A stretch of DNA of 64,000 bases from Liriodendron chinense (Eukaryota; Streptophyta; Magnoliopsida; Magnoliales; Magnoliaceae), in contig ML058433.1 in the NCBI GenBank assembly GCA_003013855.2, positions 8,183,966 to 8,247,965 on the forward strand, read 5' to 3'. Positions 22,279-33,444 of the stretch are shown in pieces. The number at the start of each line of letters is the position of its first letter. Position 1 is the stretch's first letter. The position numbers were made by a program, and so were the translations under genes. The notes beneath the pieces were generated by a model. It was not told the DNA's origin, made no database searches, and was given only the letters and a program-made list of their open reading frames with translations.

Positions 22279-22950
22279 CTAAATAAACATATTTAGATCC
22301 GTAAGCAATGGTTTTAGGACAAGATTCGGTGTCTTGATACTAGACAAAAGGGGCTTGTTTTTTGTTAAGGGAAATTCTTGAAAAGGTGCCTTCCACCAGC
22401 TAATTTCAAGTACTGGCACAAAATCTAAAAGAGCATTCATCTCCCGTATTATATCATCATTAATGTCAGGGGAGTGGGCCAAGCACGCTTCTAAGTGATT
22501 GGAGTAAAATGTTAAGAGGAACTTGTCCTTCATGAATGAGTCAATCAAGTTAATTTCGTGGATCTCCTCATCTCCACCCATGGTTGTTTGCACAAATTGA
22601 AATATTCAGGTCATATGTCATATTTCCAAAGGACATTTGTATAAGCTCATTCCTACAATTGATTATTGTGTTTAATGTGGCTAGGAAGGGGCGACCAACT
22701 ATGACAGGAATTTGAGTACCGGCACTAAGAATGGGTTGTGTATCCAAGACAATAAAATCCACCGGATAGTAGAATTTATCAACTTGAACAAGCACATCCT
22801 CTATCACCCCTCTCGGTATACAAATTAAGCGATTAGCAAGTTGGAGTATGGTTTTGATGGGTTTTAATTCACTCAAACCTAATTGCTCGTAGACCAAGTA
22901 TGGGATGAGGTTTACACTTGCCCCCAAATTGAGTAAAACTTGTTTAATCC
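22279..22950 (-). pseudogene. Athila-like protease and linker to RT (element D)
   Basis: The minus strand reads LLNLGASVNLIPYLVYEQLG from about 22950, then VIEDVLVQVDKFYYPVDFIV and GRPFLATLNTIINCRN. This is the Athila retropepsin region. The catalytic aspartate position is asparagine (codon AAT), as in element C but with a different codon. Downstream (22279-22593) lies the linker with LEACLAHSPDINDDIIREMN, a motif that recurs in element E. The frame is broken between protease and linker. Confidence 0.75.
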
Positions 22951-22979
22951 GGTAGTCACCTATTATGGATGATATGGTC

Positions 22980-24926
22980 GGACTACCCAGATCTTTAATT
23001 TTTAGGGCACCTCTTCTTTAATGATGACACTCACTTTCTCAGTAAAAAATACCATATTATCGACATTGTGTTTTCTTTTGATCGTGCAAAGTTCCTTTGA
23101 AATTTGGCATAAGATGGTATTTGTTTTATAGCATCCAACAACAAAATGTTGATTTCACTTGCTTAAAAACCTCTAAAATATCCAGATTTTTGTCTAAAGG
23201 TTTGAGTGGGATCAACCTTTGAGGCAAATGAGCAACCAGATTGAATTACTTTTCCGATTCTTTGTCATATGGGGCAATGCTATATCCATCATCCTTTTTG
23301 GCAATTATCGGATCATTAGGCTTTGGAGCACCGGACTAGATTTTTTAATTGTTTTGTCACTCCTCAAGGTGGTGATACATTTGGCATGCTCCATATGCTG
23401 GGAGGATGAGTTAGGATCTTGTATCTCGAATTGGGTTTTTGGGTTAGGGAGATGTTGAGCAGGAAATGTGCCCTTTTCCTTAATACTAAGATGAGATTCA
23501 ACTCTTTCCATAGAATCTTTCAAGTCATTAACGACCTAAGATGTAATTTGGTTGAATCTTGGTTTCTCTTGCATAAACCCATATAATTTTAAAGAATTGT
23601 TCTTGTTATACTCAACTTGAACAAACACAAATGCACCCAATATTTCTCAAGTGTAGCCTTAGGTGTGACCACAAGGGATGGCCCTACCATTGGTTGTACT
23701 TGAGGGATGTTGTTTGAATTTTCGGTTGGTCCATTCCTCCAACTAAAGTTGGGATGGTTCCTCCAACTTAGATTATACATGTTTGAATTTGGAGCACTAA
23801 ATGGTAGTTGATAGTTGTTTATGGCATTCGATTGTTCTTGTAAAATTTCTTGAAACATAGGAATTGTAGGACAATCTTATGTTGCATGTAAATTGGTGGC
23901 ACAAATACCACAAGCACTATCAACGACCTCACTAGGTTTAATCTTCTCTCCTTTTTTCAACTCCATGGCCTCAACTTTTCTAGTGAGGCTAGCTACTCTT
24001 GCACTCATATCGTCTACCTCCGTAAGGAGATAGATACCTCACTTTTCTCTTTGTTGGCCTATTTTGGGATTTGTTGGTTTAGATGTGTCCCATGACTGTG
24101 CATTCTCAACCAACATATCAAAGTAATCTCATACCTCATCGGCTTCTTTATTCATGAATTCCCCATTGCACATCATCTCTATGAATTGACGCATAGGCGA
24201 AGTCAGTCCATCATAGAAAAAGCTTATTACCTGCCAACTTTCGTAGCCATGATGTTACCATGCATTCAAAAGGTCCTTAAACCTCTTCCAACATTGGAAG
24301 AAGGTTTCGTCCTCTTTTGGGGTTAAAATTCATGATTGATCGTCTCAACATATTGGTCTTATGAGTCGAAAAGAACTTTTTAATGAACTCTCGAGTCATT
24401 TCGGCCCATGTACCAATTGATCGTGGCCTCAATGCATGAAGCCAAGCCTTTGATTTTTCTTTAAGAGAGAAGGGAAATAGCTTAAGTCTTACGGTGTCAT
24501 CCGACATGTTTGCAAATTGTAATGTAACTATCACTTCATCAAACTCTTTAAGGCGTTCATAGGCACCTTCATTTTCAAGTTCATGAAATTTGGGAAGGAG
24601 TTGGATTACCCCCGGTTTGAAGTCTACATTCCATGCATTGTACGGAAAGATTATGCAAGAGGGAGTGCTTGCTCTCGTAGGTTGCAAATAATCACATAGA
24701 GTCCTAGGTTGAAGAACATTCTCAACTTCATTCTCTCTTGTTTCAGTTGAATTTTGGGCTGGTTTTGCTATTGGCTAACCCTTTAGTTGGGTTGATTTTC
24801 AGCCATACTTCTAGATGAATTTGGAAAATTTAAACGTTTCTTTGCTTGTGGTTCTCTATCAATCCCTTTTACAATTCCTCCTTCACTTAACAAGTGGTGA
24901 GTGTCATCATGGACCCAATGGGGCAT
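22980..24926 (-). pseudogene. gag: Athila-like gag (element D)
   Basis: The start is MPHWVHDDTHHLLSEGG at 24926, about 270 bp inside the LTR. The capsid core at 24277-24687 is open (VIQLLPKFHELENEGAYERL, then LFPFSLKEKSKAWLHALRPR and EFIKKFFSTHKTNMLRRSIM). The later part is split into pieces at 23589-23858 (a FSWRNHPNFSWRNGP segment) and 23305-23523 (CITTLRSDK in place of TTLRSGK). Several stops and frameshifts make it non-functional. Confidence 0.85.
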
Positions 24927-26285
24927 GAATCACTTAACACAATCCTAAAATCTATCCTACTACTACTTCTAGAAAAGAGAAACTAAAAAGTGAGAGGTTA
25001 GAAAGATAGAACCTGAGTTGTAGACTTAAGTTAGAATCCTACAAATATGGAAAAAACTAAGAGTCTTGCATTTAAGAAAAACTATCCTAGAGATAAAAAC
25101 AAATCCTAAATCTATTTTAACACAATCTTAATAAAATTATTCTCAAAAAATTTTGTAAACATTGTATAAATCACTGACAACAGTGCCAAAAACTTGTTCA
25201 CCAACCCCAAGTGCAAGGTTGCGAAGTAATAATAATTCAAAAAGACCGAGATCGTCCTCAGGGATTATATTGGAGTTAAAAAAAAACTTCTGAAAACAAT
25301 CTAAATTAAGATTTAGTTAGGGAACACTAAACATGAAAATCTGTATTGAATGAATGGGTTAAAAACAATAAACTAAAAAGATGAATGCGATAATCTAAAA
25401 ATACTAGAGCACCAAAGATCCACTTATAACCATCCTCAATGCGTAATTTAACTAGGTTTCCCAATTACACAATTAGAAATCTAATCCTATCCAGTCGAAA
25501 TATGGAGCGGTTAATACATTAAAACAATCTAAAATAGATTTTGTTCATCAACATGATTCCTTCAATAAAGTTCAGGTATTGGGCACACTCAATTGTATAG
25601 GCCAGTCCTCTTTCCAATAGTGTAAGATCATAATCATGGTCATCCTCAAATTCTATCACTAGACTTGATTAATACCACAATCTAAACTTGAATCAAATCA
25701 CAACAATGAGCAAACAACTATCTTAATTAGAAAAATAAAAAGATAAGAACTTTGGTTTAAATAGTTTCAAATTAAGACCCAAGTTCTAGAGTGTAGGTAA
25801 TTCAATTCCTCGAATTATATAGGTCTAGATCTTACAAAAAAAAGTAAGACTCTAAGTTTAAATCTTCTAAGCATCACATGAAACTAAAGCCATTAAGAGA
25901 TCAAAGAAAAACTGAACTTAGAACTTCATTCAAACTTAAATAAACTTTTGTTCAACATTAAATCTAAAAGTAAAACCTAAAATCAAATCAAAGTATTAAG
26001 AATACTACAAGCTTCACCTTTGAGCCTTAACTAAGAGGTCTAGCCAATTATAGACATGATTGAACTAGAAACAAACCGAAAACTAAGAAAAACATAAGAA
26101 AACTAGAAGAAAAATCAGTCGGAGGAGTTGTAGACTCTCTACTTTGATCCTCTCCACCTCCAGCATGAATAGAACTCTTTTAAGATGCCTTGGGACGATT
26201 GTAAAGGTGTCCTTTCATAGAAAAATACACCACCGCTTCAAAATCTTCTGGAATTACGTAAGAAGTTACGCAGTCAGGGCAGTGC

Positions 26286-26521
26286 CGACCGGTCGCAGCC
26301 TCCTGGCCGACCGGTCTTGCTTAAGAGCTAATAGACTTAGCTGATTTTTAAAATCGGGTTGCACAGCCGACTGGTTAGACGACCAGTCGTGGCTTCTGGC
26401 TGACTGGTCTGACGACCAGTTGCGACCCATCCGATTTAGTCCAGAAAGGTTCAGCAATTTTTCATTATAATCAACTCGTCTTAGAGAAATTCGACCGGTC
26501 GTGGGTAGTGGACAACCGGTC
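26286..26521. repeat. GACCGGTC palindrome cluster in LTR D
   Basis: Copies and variants are CGACCGGTCGC, CCGACCGGTCTT, ACGACCAGTCGT, GCTGACTGGTC, TTCGACCGGTCGT and ACAACCGGTCGT. They sit upstream, in the minus sense, of the LTR's probable TATA region near 26214. Confidence 0.85.
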
Positions 26522-26637
26522 GTAAGGACTTCTTTTTTAGATTTTTCCTTTTTTTCTTCTTCTTTCTTCCTTACTTCTTTCCTCCACCTCTTGGCTCTTC
26601 TGTCATTGATCTTCAATGCATCTAAAGTGGTCCTTTT

Positions 26638-28493
26638 TGTTAGTGCACTTTTCTGTGGCATACTAGTGCACCTTGTTTGTCAATTACTTAGGTCAGTGAG
26701 TCTAGTGTCGGTTGAGCTTAATGAAGACGAAGACCAAAGACTCAAGATGGACCGGCTGCATCAAGAAAGAAGAAACAGGTAAAAGTGATGCCTTGGTGTG
26801 CCTTACCTTGACCAAAACCTAACCCATAACCTCTTAGATGACTTGCACCAACTAGGTATACCTTTAGTCGTCATCATTAGTCTTAGAACTCCATGAAAAA
26901 CATGATAAATTAGACTAATTAAAGAGGTGGAAACTGTTGTAATCAAAACAGCTCAAACAGCAGTTTCCGATTGATCTCCGATCAATCGGGCGTTGGCTCC
27001 GATTGGACTCCGATCCATCGGACAATCTTTCGAGCCATCGAAAGGGGTCAGTCTGATCAATCGGACCATGTTCTGATCAATTGAAATATCCTCCAGAGAA
27101 TTCTCTGGACTAAAATCCGATCAATCGGACATATCTCCTATCAATCGGACTGGTCTCCGATCAATCGAAAATGCGCGAATCTGCCCTTTTTTTACCATTG
27201 GAAGAAAATCTATTTAAAGATGGGGGTTCTTTTTTGAGCTGAGAGAGGGGATTTGAGGAGATAGAAGCCACCATTGCTAGAGATCATTAAAGGCTCTATT
27301 GCAAACCCAAAGCAAGTCATTCTCCTTGTGTTTTCATCACAAGCTTGGGCCATTCAATGGCATCTTGAGAATGGACTTGTTCCCTCTTGATTCCTAGGGT
27401 TTAGACACCTTGATCATAGTTAAATCCCTTATCCAAACACTACCTAGGAGTCTATATAGGTGTATTCCTCTAAGAAACCTATTTCCTACCATTTGTAGAG
27501 GATTCACCATTCCCTAGCACCTTGGGCATCTCCAATGGAGCATCACATGCAAGGTAGCTGATCTTGGAGCTGAAGCCTTGGCAAAGCAGCGGTGTCAAAG
27601 ATCGGGGGAGCACAAGGGGAGCCGATTCAAGCACGGGAGAGCGAGAAGAAGCAACCCAAAGCGGCTCTACAAAGGGGCTCAATCCGACAAGTAAGGTTGT
27701 CTTGTTAGGAGTCCATCCACTCAATTCCCTGTGGGAGTTGAGTGTAGAGTTTGTTTGACAAACTCAAACTAGGGTCGTTAGCCGATCCTTAGCCTATTAG
27801 TCGGCCTAAATTCAGGGACGTCAGCCGTTCCTTGGCTCGTTAGTCGGCCTAAACAAAGTCTCGAAGGGGGAGCCACCAACACGGGTGCAAACGTGTAGGT
27901 TGAGAGGAACCTATAAACTCCCCGGTTGGGTGGATCCGGTTAAAACACCATGGTTAGGAGGAACCAGATTTAAACTCCCCAGTGAATGCCGGTGTGCTCA
28001 AAGGGGTTGAGTACTTGAACCGGGAGTGGAGTAGACACGTAGTCGAACCACTATACATCCTTGTGTTTGTGATTGTTTTTTAGCACATTTCTCTTTATGC
28101 ATTAAGTTTAACTTGTTAATTATGAATGCTTAGTTAGGAATGTATGCTAGGCACTTGATAGGCACATGCACACACATGATGTACTTTCACTACCTCATGT
28201 TGACTTGAGCATTTCTTGATCCATCCTCTATAGTCTACATGAGTTGTTTAGACTAGGTTGCTAATTGTACTTATCGTTTGCTAGTCTCTTGATTGGACCC
28301 ACTTAGGCTTGGAAGCCGAAGTGTTAATCGCTTACGTAGCTTAATTTGTTGAATTGTTTAAGTAGGCGAAAAGAGTTTTAAAAAAGGTCCTAATCACCCT
28401 CCTCCTATAGGTTTAGCCATAATTCTAGTTGCTCTTTAAGCTTCCACACGTATATGCATAGGGTGTCGTGTTAGACTACCCGACGCAATTTCA
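26638..28493 (+). mobile_element. 5' LTR of Copia K
   Basis: This LTR of 1,856 bp runs from TGTTAGTGCACTTTTCTG to GACGCAATTTCA. An array of CCGATCAATCGG-type repeats (26963-27178) precedes a TATA-like TATTTAAAG near 27210. Short ORFs inside it are not supported as genes. Confidence 0.93.
26963..27178. repeat. CCGATCAATCGG palindrome array in LTR K
   Basis: About ten copies of TCCGATCAATCGG and variants (TCCGATTGGACTCCGATCCA, TCTGATCAATCGG, TCCTATCAATCGG) occur in about 215 bp. The same array with fewer changes is at 30823-31022 in the 3' LTR. It occupies the position taken by GACCGGTC copies in Copia F and J. Confidence 0.9.
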
Positions 28494-28495
28494 AT

Positions 28496-28507
28496 TGGTA
28501 TCAGAGC
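28496..28507 (+). promoter_or_regulatory. Primer-binding site of Copia K
   Basis: TGGTATCAGAGC is the initiator-methionine tRNA primer site typical of plant Copia elements, two bases inside the 5' LTR. Confidence 0.95.
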
Positions 28508-28567
28508 AGGTTGCCCTTCAAGGACGTAACCGCCTAGAGTAAGATCCGATACCGGAGCACTAGCATC

Positions 28568-29666
28568 ATGTCTAACCGAGATGGGAGTACCACCAACCGT
28601 CCACCTTTCTTTGACGGATCCAACTATGCTTATCGGAAGGCTAGAATGAGAATTTTTCTCCAATCCATGGACCGTCCGGTGTGGCTTAGCACACAAACTG
28701 GATATACCTTGCCCACCGAGCAAGTGGAGGTTGATGGGAAATACATTGTCATTCCCAAAGATTATTCCAAATGGGATAACATAGAGAGAGCTCAATACAT
28801 GGCAAATGCCAAAGCTCTCAATATGATTTGCTATGCGGTTTCCCCGGATGAATTTCAGCGCATTCTCACATGCGCAACTACAAAAGAAGCGTGGGATATA
28901 CTTGAGGTTACCCACGATGGAACTAGCACAGTAAGACGCTCGAAGCTTCAGCTCTTAACCACCAAATTTGAAAACATTAGGATGGAAGAGACTGAAACCT
29001 TCATGGAGTTTTATACTAAATTGTCAGATATTTGTAACTTCATGTTTGTCTTGGGTGACCGGGTTCTGGAAGGAAGAATTTGTAGAAAAAACTTAGGTCC
29101 CTCCCGAAAAGATTTGACTCCAAGATAGTTGCCTTAGAGGAGTGTAGAGACATAGATAACATGAAAGTAGAAGAACTCATAGGTTCCCTACAAACTCATG
29201 AACTACACCTTAAGGCCCCCTCTAGAAAGAAAAACATCGCTCTAAAGTCCTCTCACAAACATAAGAAAATTAAGAGTGAGTTGGAGGAAGATAGTGATGA
29301 TGAGGATGATGAGGAAGAAAAATTGAACAAAAAATTCAAGAGATTCCTCAAATTTGATAGAGGGAATAGCCGTGACAAGAAGGACAAGAAGGGTGAAAAA
29401 CATAAAGGAAAATCATCCAAACCTTCATCCGTCCGTTGTTACGGTTGCGGTCGTCGTGGCCATATCACTCCGGAATGTCCTGAAGGGCCTAAACCAAAAG
29501 GCAAAAAGGCAATGGCTGCCACTTGGATGAAACGGAGGAGTCCGAATCCAAATCTGATGACTCCGCTAGTGATGAGAGACAACATAAAGATCTAGCTCTC
29601 CCGGCTTTCACCACTACCTCTCTTCCCTCTTATCTAAGAGGGGATCCCGACCACTATCCCTTCTAG
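28568..29666 (+). pseudogene. gag: Copia gag (element K), two frameshifts
   Basis: This is a capsid/nucleocapsid protein of about 365 residues. The N-terminal part (28568-29128) has the DUF4219/UBN2 pattern: PPFFDGSNYAYRKARMRIFL, AQYMANAKALNMICYAVSPD, CATTKEAWDILEVTHDGTST. A single-base loss near 29090 (in GTAGAAAAAACTTAGG) shifts the frame. The next piece, 29161-29595, has an acidic/basic linker and one CCHC zinc knuckle, CYGCGRRGHITPEC. A second base loss near 29524 shifts the frame again, after which the last codons lead to a TAG at 29664-29666. Element F has the same gag without these shifts, which supports both. It looks SIRE-like, but lineage is not certain without pol. Confidence 0.88.
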
Positions 29667-30491
29667 GAGTAGAAGGAGTTCCCAACCCCTCACCTCATGC
29701 TACATTTTATGAGGGTGTTGAGGAAATTAGTTACCCTTAGGCATATCAAACTAAACATAGTTAGTGAGGGTAGCTAGAAATGTTTAAATAGGTAAATCTG
29801 AGTATTTCAGCCTCATTTCTGTGTGTATGGGCAAATCAGAGGATTCAAGCCTCATTAGTCTAAATTTTGATAATTTAGCCTTGCTTTTATTTGATACATT
29901 TGCTTGTTAGATTATCGTCATGCTTAGATTAGCTAATCATCTTGAGTTTTATGCTTCATTGTATGCTAATATTTGCTTAGTATTGGTCTTGATATACCAA
30001 TAGGGGAGGTTGGTTGATTGGGCTATAAGCCCTTGAGCTTTAATGCTTAATGTATATCATAGATGACCAATTATGCATGATTAACTATGGTTAGATAAGT
30101 TACATTTTCTTGTTAATCATGTTCCTTAGCATGCTCCATGTTTTATATGATCATGCACCCTGTATTCTCTCTAGTTAGCATGTGCTTATAGTTATAACTG
30201 TGACATACTATCTTCTCTTACCTTAACCTTAATTGATATATCATTAAGAGGGAAAGAATAGTTTGTCAATTGCTAACAAAAAGGGGGAGAAAGATCAAGT
30301 CCCACCAAAACTAGTTTGCTATGTTTTGTGATACAGGGATTGACCGGTTATGGGGGAGCAATCTGAAGAGGAGCAGCTTAGTTTAGGCATGTCAAGAGTC
30401 CTGTATTTAATTTTATATCAATGTAATCTCTTGTACATGTATTTTGTTTTGGTAGGTTAGGTTTTTGTAAGTAATTGACAAAGGGGGAGAT
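29667..30491 (+). other. Non-coding 3' region of Copia K with two polypurine tracts
   Basis: There is no open frame with a recognisable product. A segment AGGGGAGGTTGGTTGATTGG (30004-30023) is shared with Copia J and F. AAAAAGGGGGAGAAAG lies at 30278-30292, and the true polypurine tract, CAAAGGGGGAGAT, immediately precedes the 3' LTR. Confidence 0.75.
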
Positions 30492-31203
30492 TGTTAGTGC
30501 ACTTTTCTGTGGCATACTAGTGCACCTTGTTTGTCAATTACTTAGGTCAGTGAGTCCAGTGTCAGTTGAGCTTAATGAAGACGAAGACCAAAGACTCAAG
30601 ATGGACCGGCTGCATCAAGAAAGAAGAAACAGGTAAAAGTGATGCCTTGGTGTGCCTTGCCTTGACCAAAACCTAACCCATAACCTCTTAGATGACTTGC
30701 ACCAACTAGGTATACCTTTAGTCGTCATCATTCGTCTTAGAACTCCATGAAAAATATGATAAATTAGACTAATTAAAGAGGTGGAAGCTGCTGTAATCAA
30801 AACAGCTCAAACAGCAGTTTTCGATTGATCTCCGATCAATCGGACGTTGGCTCCGATTGGACTCCGATCCATCGGACAGTCTTCCGAGCCATCGGAAGGG
30901 GTCAGTCCGATCAATCGGACCATGTTCTGATCAATCGGAATATCCTCCAGAGAATTCTCTGGACTAAAATCCGATCAATCGGACATGTCTCCGATCAATC
31001 GGACCTTCTTCCGATCAATCGGAAATGCGTGAATCTTTTCGTCTACTTAAACAATTCAACAAATTAAACTACGTAAGCGAAAAGAGTTTTAAAAAAGGTC
31101 TTAATCACCCCCTCCTATAGGTTTAGCCATAATTCTAGTTTCTCTTTAAGCTTCCGCACGTGTATGCATAGGGTGTCGTGTTAGACTACCCGACGAAATT
31201 TCA
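30492..31203 (+). mobile_element. 3' LTR of Copia K, deleted and partly inverted
   Basis: The first 550 bp match the start of the 5' LTR, including the CCGATCAATCGG array. The last 125 bp match its end. About 1.1 kb between them is missing, and the 42 bp at 31038-31079 are the reverse complement of 28329-28370 in the 5' LTR. Confidence 0.9.
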
Positions 31204-31341
31204 CTTTTAACCTTGAATTCATAAGGTCTCTCCTCATTCCTACAAACACAAATACCCCTATAAGATAAGTCTTTTAACAGTTCAATTAGACTAAACGAGT
31301 GATGAATTGGGGTATAAATATGTACAATTCAGAGCTTAACA

Positions 31342-31650
31342 GTTAGTGATCAGGCAGACATGATGAGCGAGATGATCATAATGCTCCTCCATCAGGGTAC
31401 CACTCAAGCACAATCGCCACCAGCCAACCTATCAATGGAAGAGTCACAAAAACTGGCGGGAGTCCCTTTAGTAGAAGAGCCTCAAATTTCATCCAGGATA
31501 GTACCAAGGGAAAGAGTGCCCACACCGTCAATGCAGATCAGGCAGGAAGAGCTGCCATAGACAATAGCCAATGCAATCAGGCAAGAAAAAGAGAAAGAGA
31601 AAGAGAATAGCGAAAGATATACTTATCATGTCCCTTATCCACCCGAAGTA
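31342..31650 (+). pseudogene. gag: Old Gypsy gag fragment (N-terminal part)
   Basis: A plus-strand frame at 31360-31560 reads MMSEMIIMLLHQGTTQAQSP and VPRERVPTPSMQIRQEEL. After a stop it continues TIANAIRQEKEKEKENSERY and HVPYPPEV. The latter aligns with the fragment at 49877-50054 (MIAETVRFKGERNHKDKFRY, then QTPYSREV). It continues past Copia F at 45673. This is an older Gypsy element, not Athila, and the substrate for insertions D and F. Confidence 0.6.
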
Positions 31651-32173
31651 TGAAATTACGTCAGTAGTCTAACACGACACCTTCGTATGTGCGAAAGCTT
31701 AAAGAGCAACTAAAATTATAACTAAGTCCTATAGGGGGGATTAGGACCTTTTGAAATTCTTTTCGCCTACTTACACAATTTTAACAAATTAAACTAAGTA
31801 AGAATACTTCGGCTTCCAAGCCTAAGTGGGTCCAATCTCAAGACTAGCATATGGTTTAAGCAATAAACAACCTAGTCTAAGCATGCATAGATAATCAAAT
31901 GATTTAACTAATCAAGCTCCTAATCTATGTAACCTATGTAGACTTATGAGAATGGATCCATGAGCTTAAGTCTACACAATGAAAGTACATATTGTGTGGG
32001 GATGTGCCTATCTAGTGTCTAGCATACATTCTTATCAAGCATACATAATTAACAATTAAACATTTAATGCTAAGATAATAATGTGCTCAATCAATCACAA
32101 ACACAAGCATGTATAGTGGTTCGACTTTAGGTCTACTCCACTCCCGGTTCAAGTACTCAACTCCTTTGAGCAC

Positions 32174-33432
32174 TGTACGCTCGCCTCAAGTGTAAGGCTG
32201 CGATGTAGTAATAAATCTCGGTAAGACCGAGATCGATCCATAGGGAAAGAGGTAAACAATTTCAACTAATCTAATAACTAGAATCTAAGAAGTTTAGAAA
32301 AATAGTTTTTCACATGAAATAGGAAAAATCTGAAAATAAGAAGAACTAGATCATCAAGGATCCACTTGTAGTAGTCCAATGCCAATCCATTCATCCAAGC
32401 ACAACACAATTAGAATCAAAGTCATATCTCTCATCTAATTGAAGGATATAACATTCAAGCACAAACAGTCCCACTTAAATCTGAAAATCAGATTTCTAGT
32501 TCTAATGAAGCACATAGAACTTGAACTTGTAGCCTTCGGAGTAACAGCCATGTCAAGAGACTATGGCATGCTCAAGGGTTACTACAATTCGAATTTAAAT
32601 AACTCAATCATGGTAATCTCAGAAAATTGCAAGGAACTCATATCTGGAGTACACAAACTCTCACAAAACTTCTAAAAAACCAAACTTTATTCAAACTAGA
32701 ACTTGAAAATCCATAAATAAGTAAAGGGTACTTGAAGAAACGAATTAAAGCATTGAAACAAACTCCAAACTTCACCTCTTAGCTCTAGCTAAGAGGTTAG
32801 CTAAAAGAAAACATTAAAAACTAGAAACTAGAACTTGAAGAAGAAGAAAACTAGTTGTAAGAGGCTAGGAAGCCTCCTAGGTCTTGATCTCTTTGCTCCC
32901 CATGTTGCTAGATGGGTTAGGAAGAGGCTGCAGGTGTCCTTTTATAGCTTAGAGGCATCACCGACTTGGAAGAAATGTGGAACTACGGAGTCCTCCCGCA
33001 CTTAGGAAACCCAAAAATCAGAATTTAGAAGGTTGCACTCACTGTCTATATGTGGCCGACCGGTCGAACTGGGCTGGCCAACCGGTCTTTACCTGCCTTT
33101 TGTCAGTCCAGGGAGCTGACTACCTATTGGCCCACCGGTCTTGACTGGTCGGGCCTTCTTGGCTGACCGGTCTTAACCAGTCGGGCCTTCTGTTTTCTTC
33201 ATTTTCCTTCTTTCTTTCTTCCTCTTCCTCCTCTCTTTCTTCACCATTCTTTGGCCCACCTTTGATCCTCATCAAAAGGCTCCTAAATGTGCTCCTTTTG
33301 GTCTCCAATTGGGCGAAGTCGCTCTCATTCCTACAATCACAAAATAAGCATTAGATGGGCTTTTTAAACATGAAAACCATGCATATAATGTGATGTAATG
33401 GGTTGGCAAATGTATAAATTGGAGGTTCAACA
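32174..33432 (-). mobile_element. 3' LTR of element E
   Basis: This LTR of 1,259 bp runs on the minus strand from TGTTGAACCTCCAATTTATA to GCGTACA (expected GCGAACA). A TATA box GCTATAAAAGG is at 32938-32948, and GACCGGTC copies are at 33056-33185. Confidence 0.9.
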
Positions 33433-33444
33433 CACCCCCCAACC

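Larger units (their letters stand above)
26638..31203 (+). mobile_element. Non-autonomous Copia element K (gag only)
   Basis: This 4,566-bp element has a perfect target duplication CTTTT (26633-26637 and 31204-31208). It has a 5' LTR at 26638-28493, a primer-binding site at 28496-28507, gag at 28568-29666, a polypurine tract at 30479-30491 and a shortened 3' LTR at 30492-31203. No protease, integrase, RT or RNase H is present in the 0.8 kb after gag. It would need enzymes from a related full element. It inserted into the LTR of Athila D. Confidence 0.93.
22161..31341 (-). mobile_element. Athila-like element D, 5' half
   Basis: The 5' part of a minus-strand Athila element has its LTR at 25195-31341 (interrupted by Copia K), gag at about 22980-24926, protease near 22568-22950, and the start of RT up to 22161. 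There Tat element T interrupts it; RT continues at 10739-11447. The outer LTR end at 31341 is followed by GTTAG and a plus-strand Gypsy gag, the older host sequence. Its primer-binding site near 25177-25190 is degraded (GGCACTGTTG). Confidence 0.88.
25195..31341 (-). mobile_element. 5' LTR of element D, split by Copia K
   Basis: The outer end at 31341 reads TGTTAAGCTCTGAATTGTAC on the minus strand; the inner end is GTGAACA at 25195. Removing the 4,566-bp Copia element and one CTTTT copy leaves 1,576 bp, almost exactly the length of the solo LTR at 38118-39695. A GACCGGTC cluster lies at 26286-26521. Confidence 0.92.

Noticed and set aside
27479..27758. Open frames on both strands in the Copia K 5' LTR
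   Set aside because: They lie wholly inside an LTR, show no family motif, and are not preserved in the 3' LTR.
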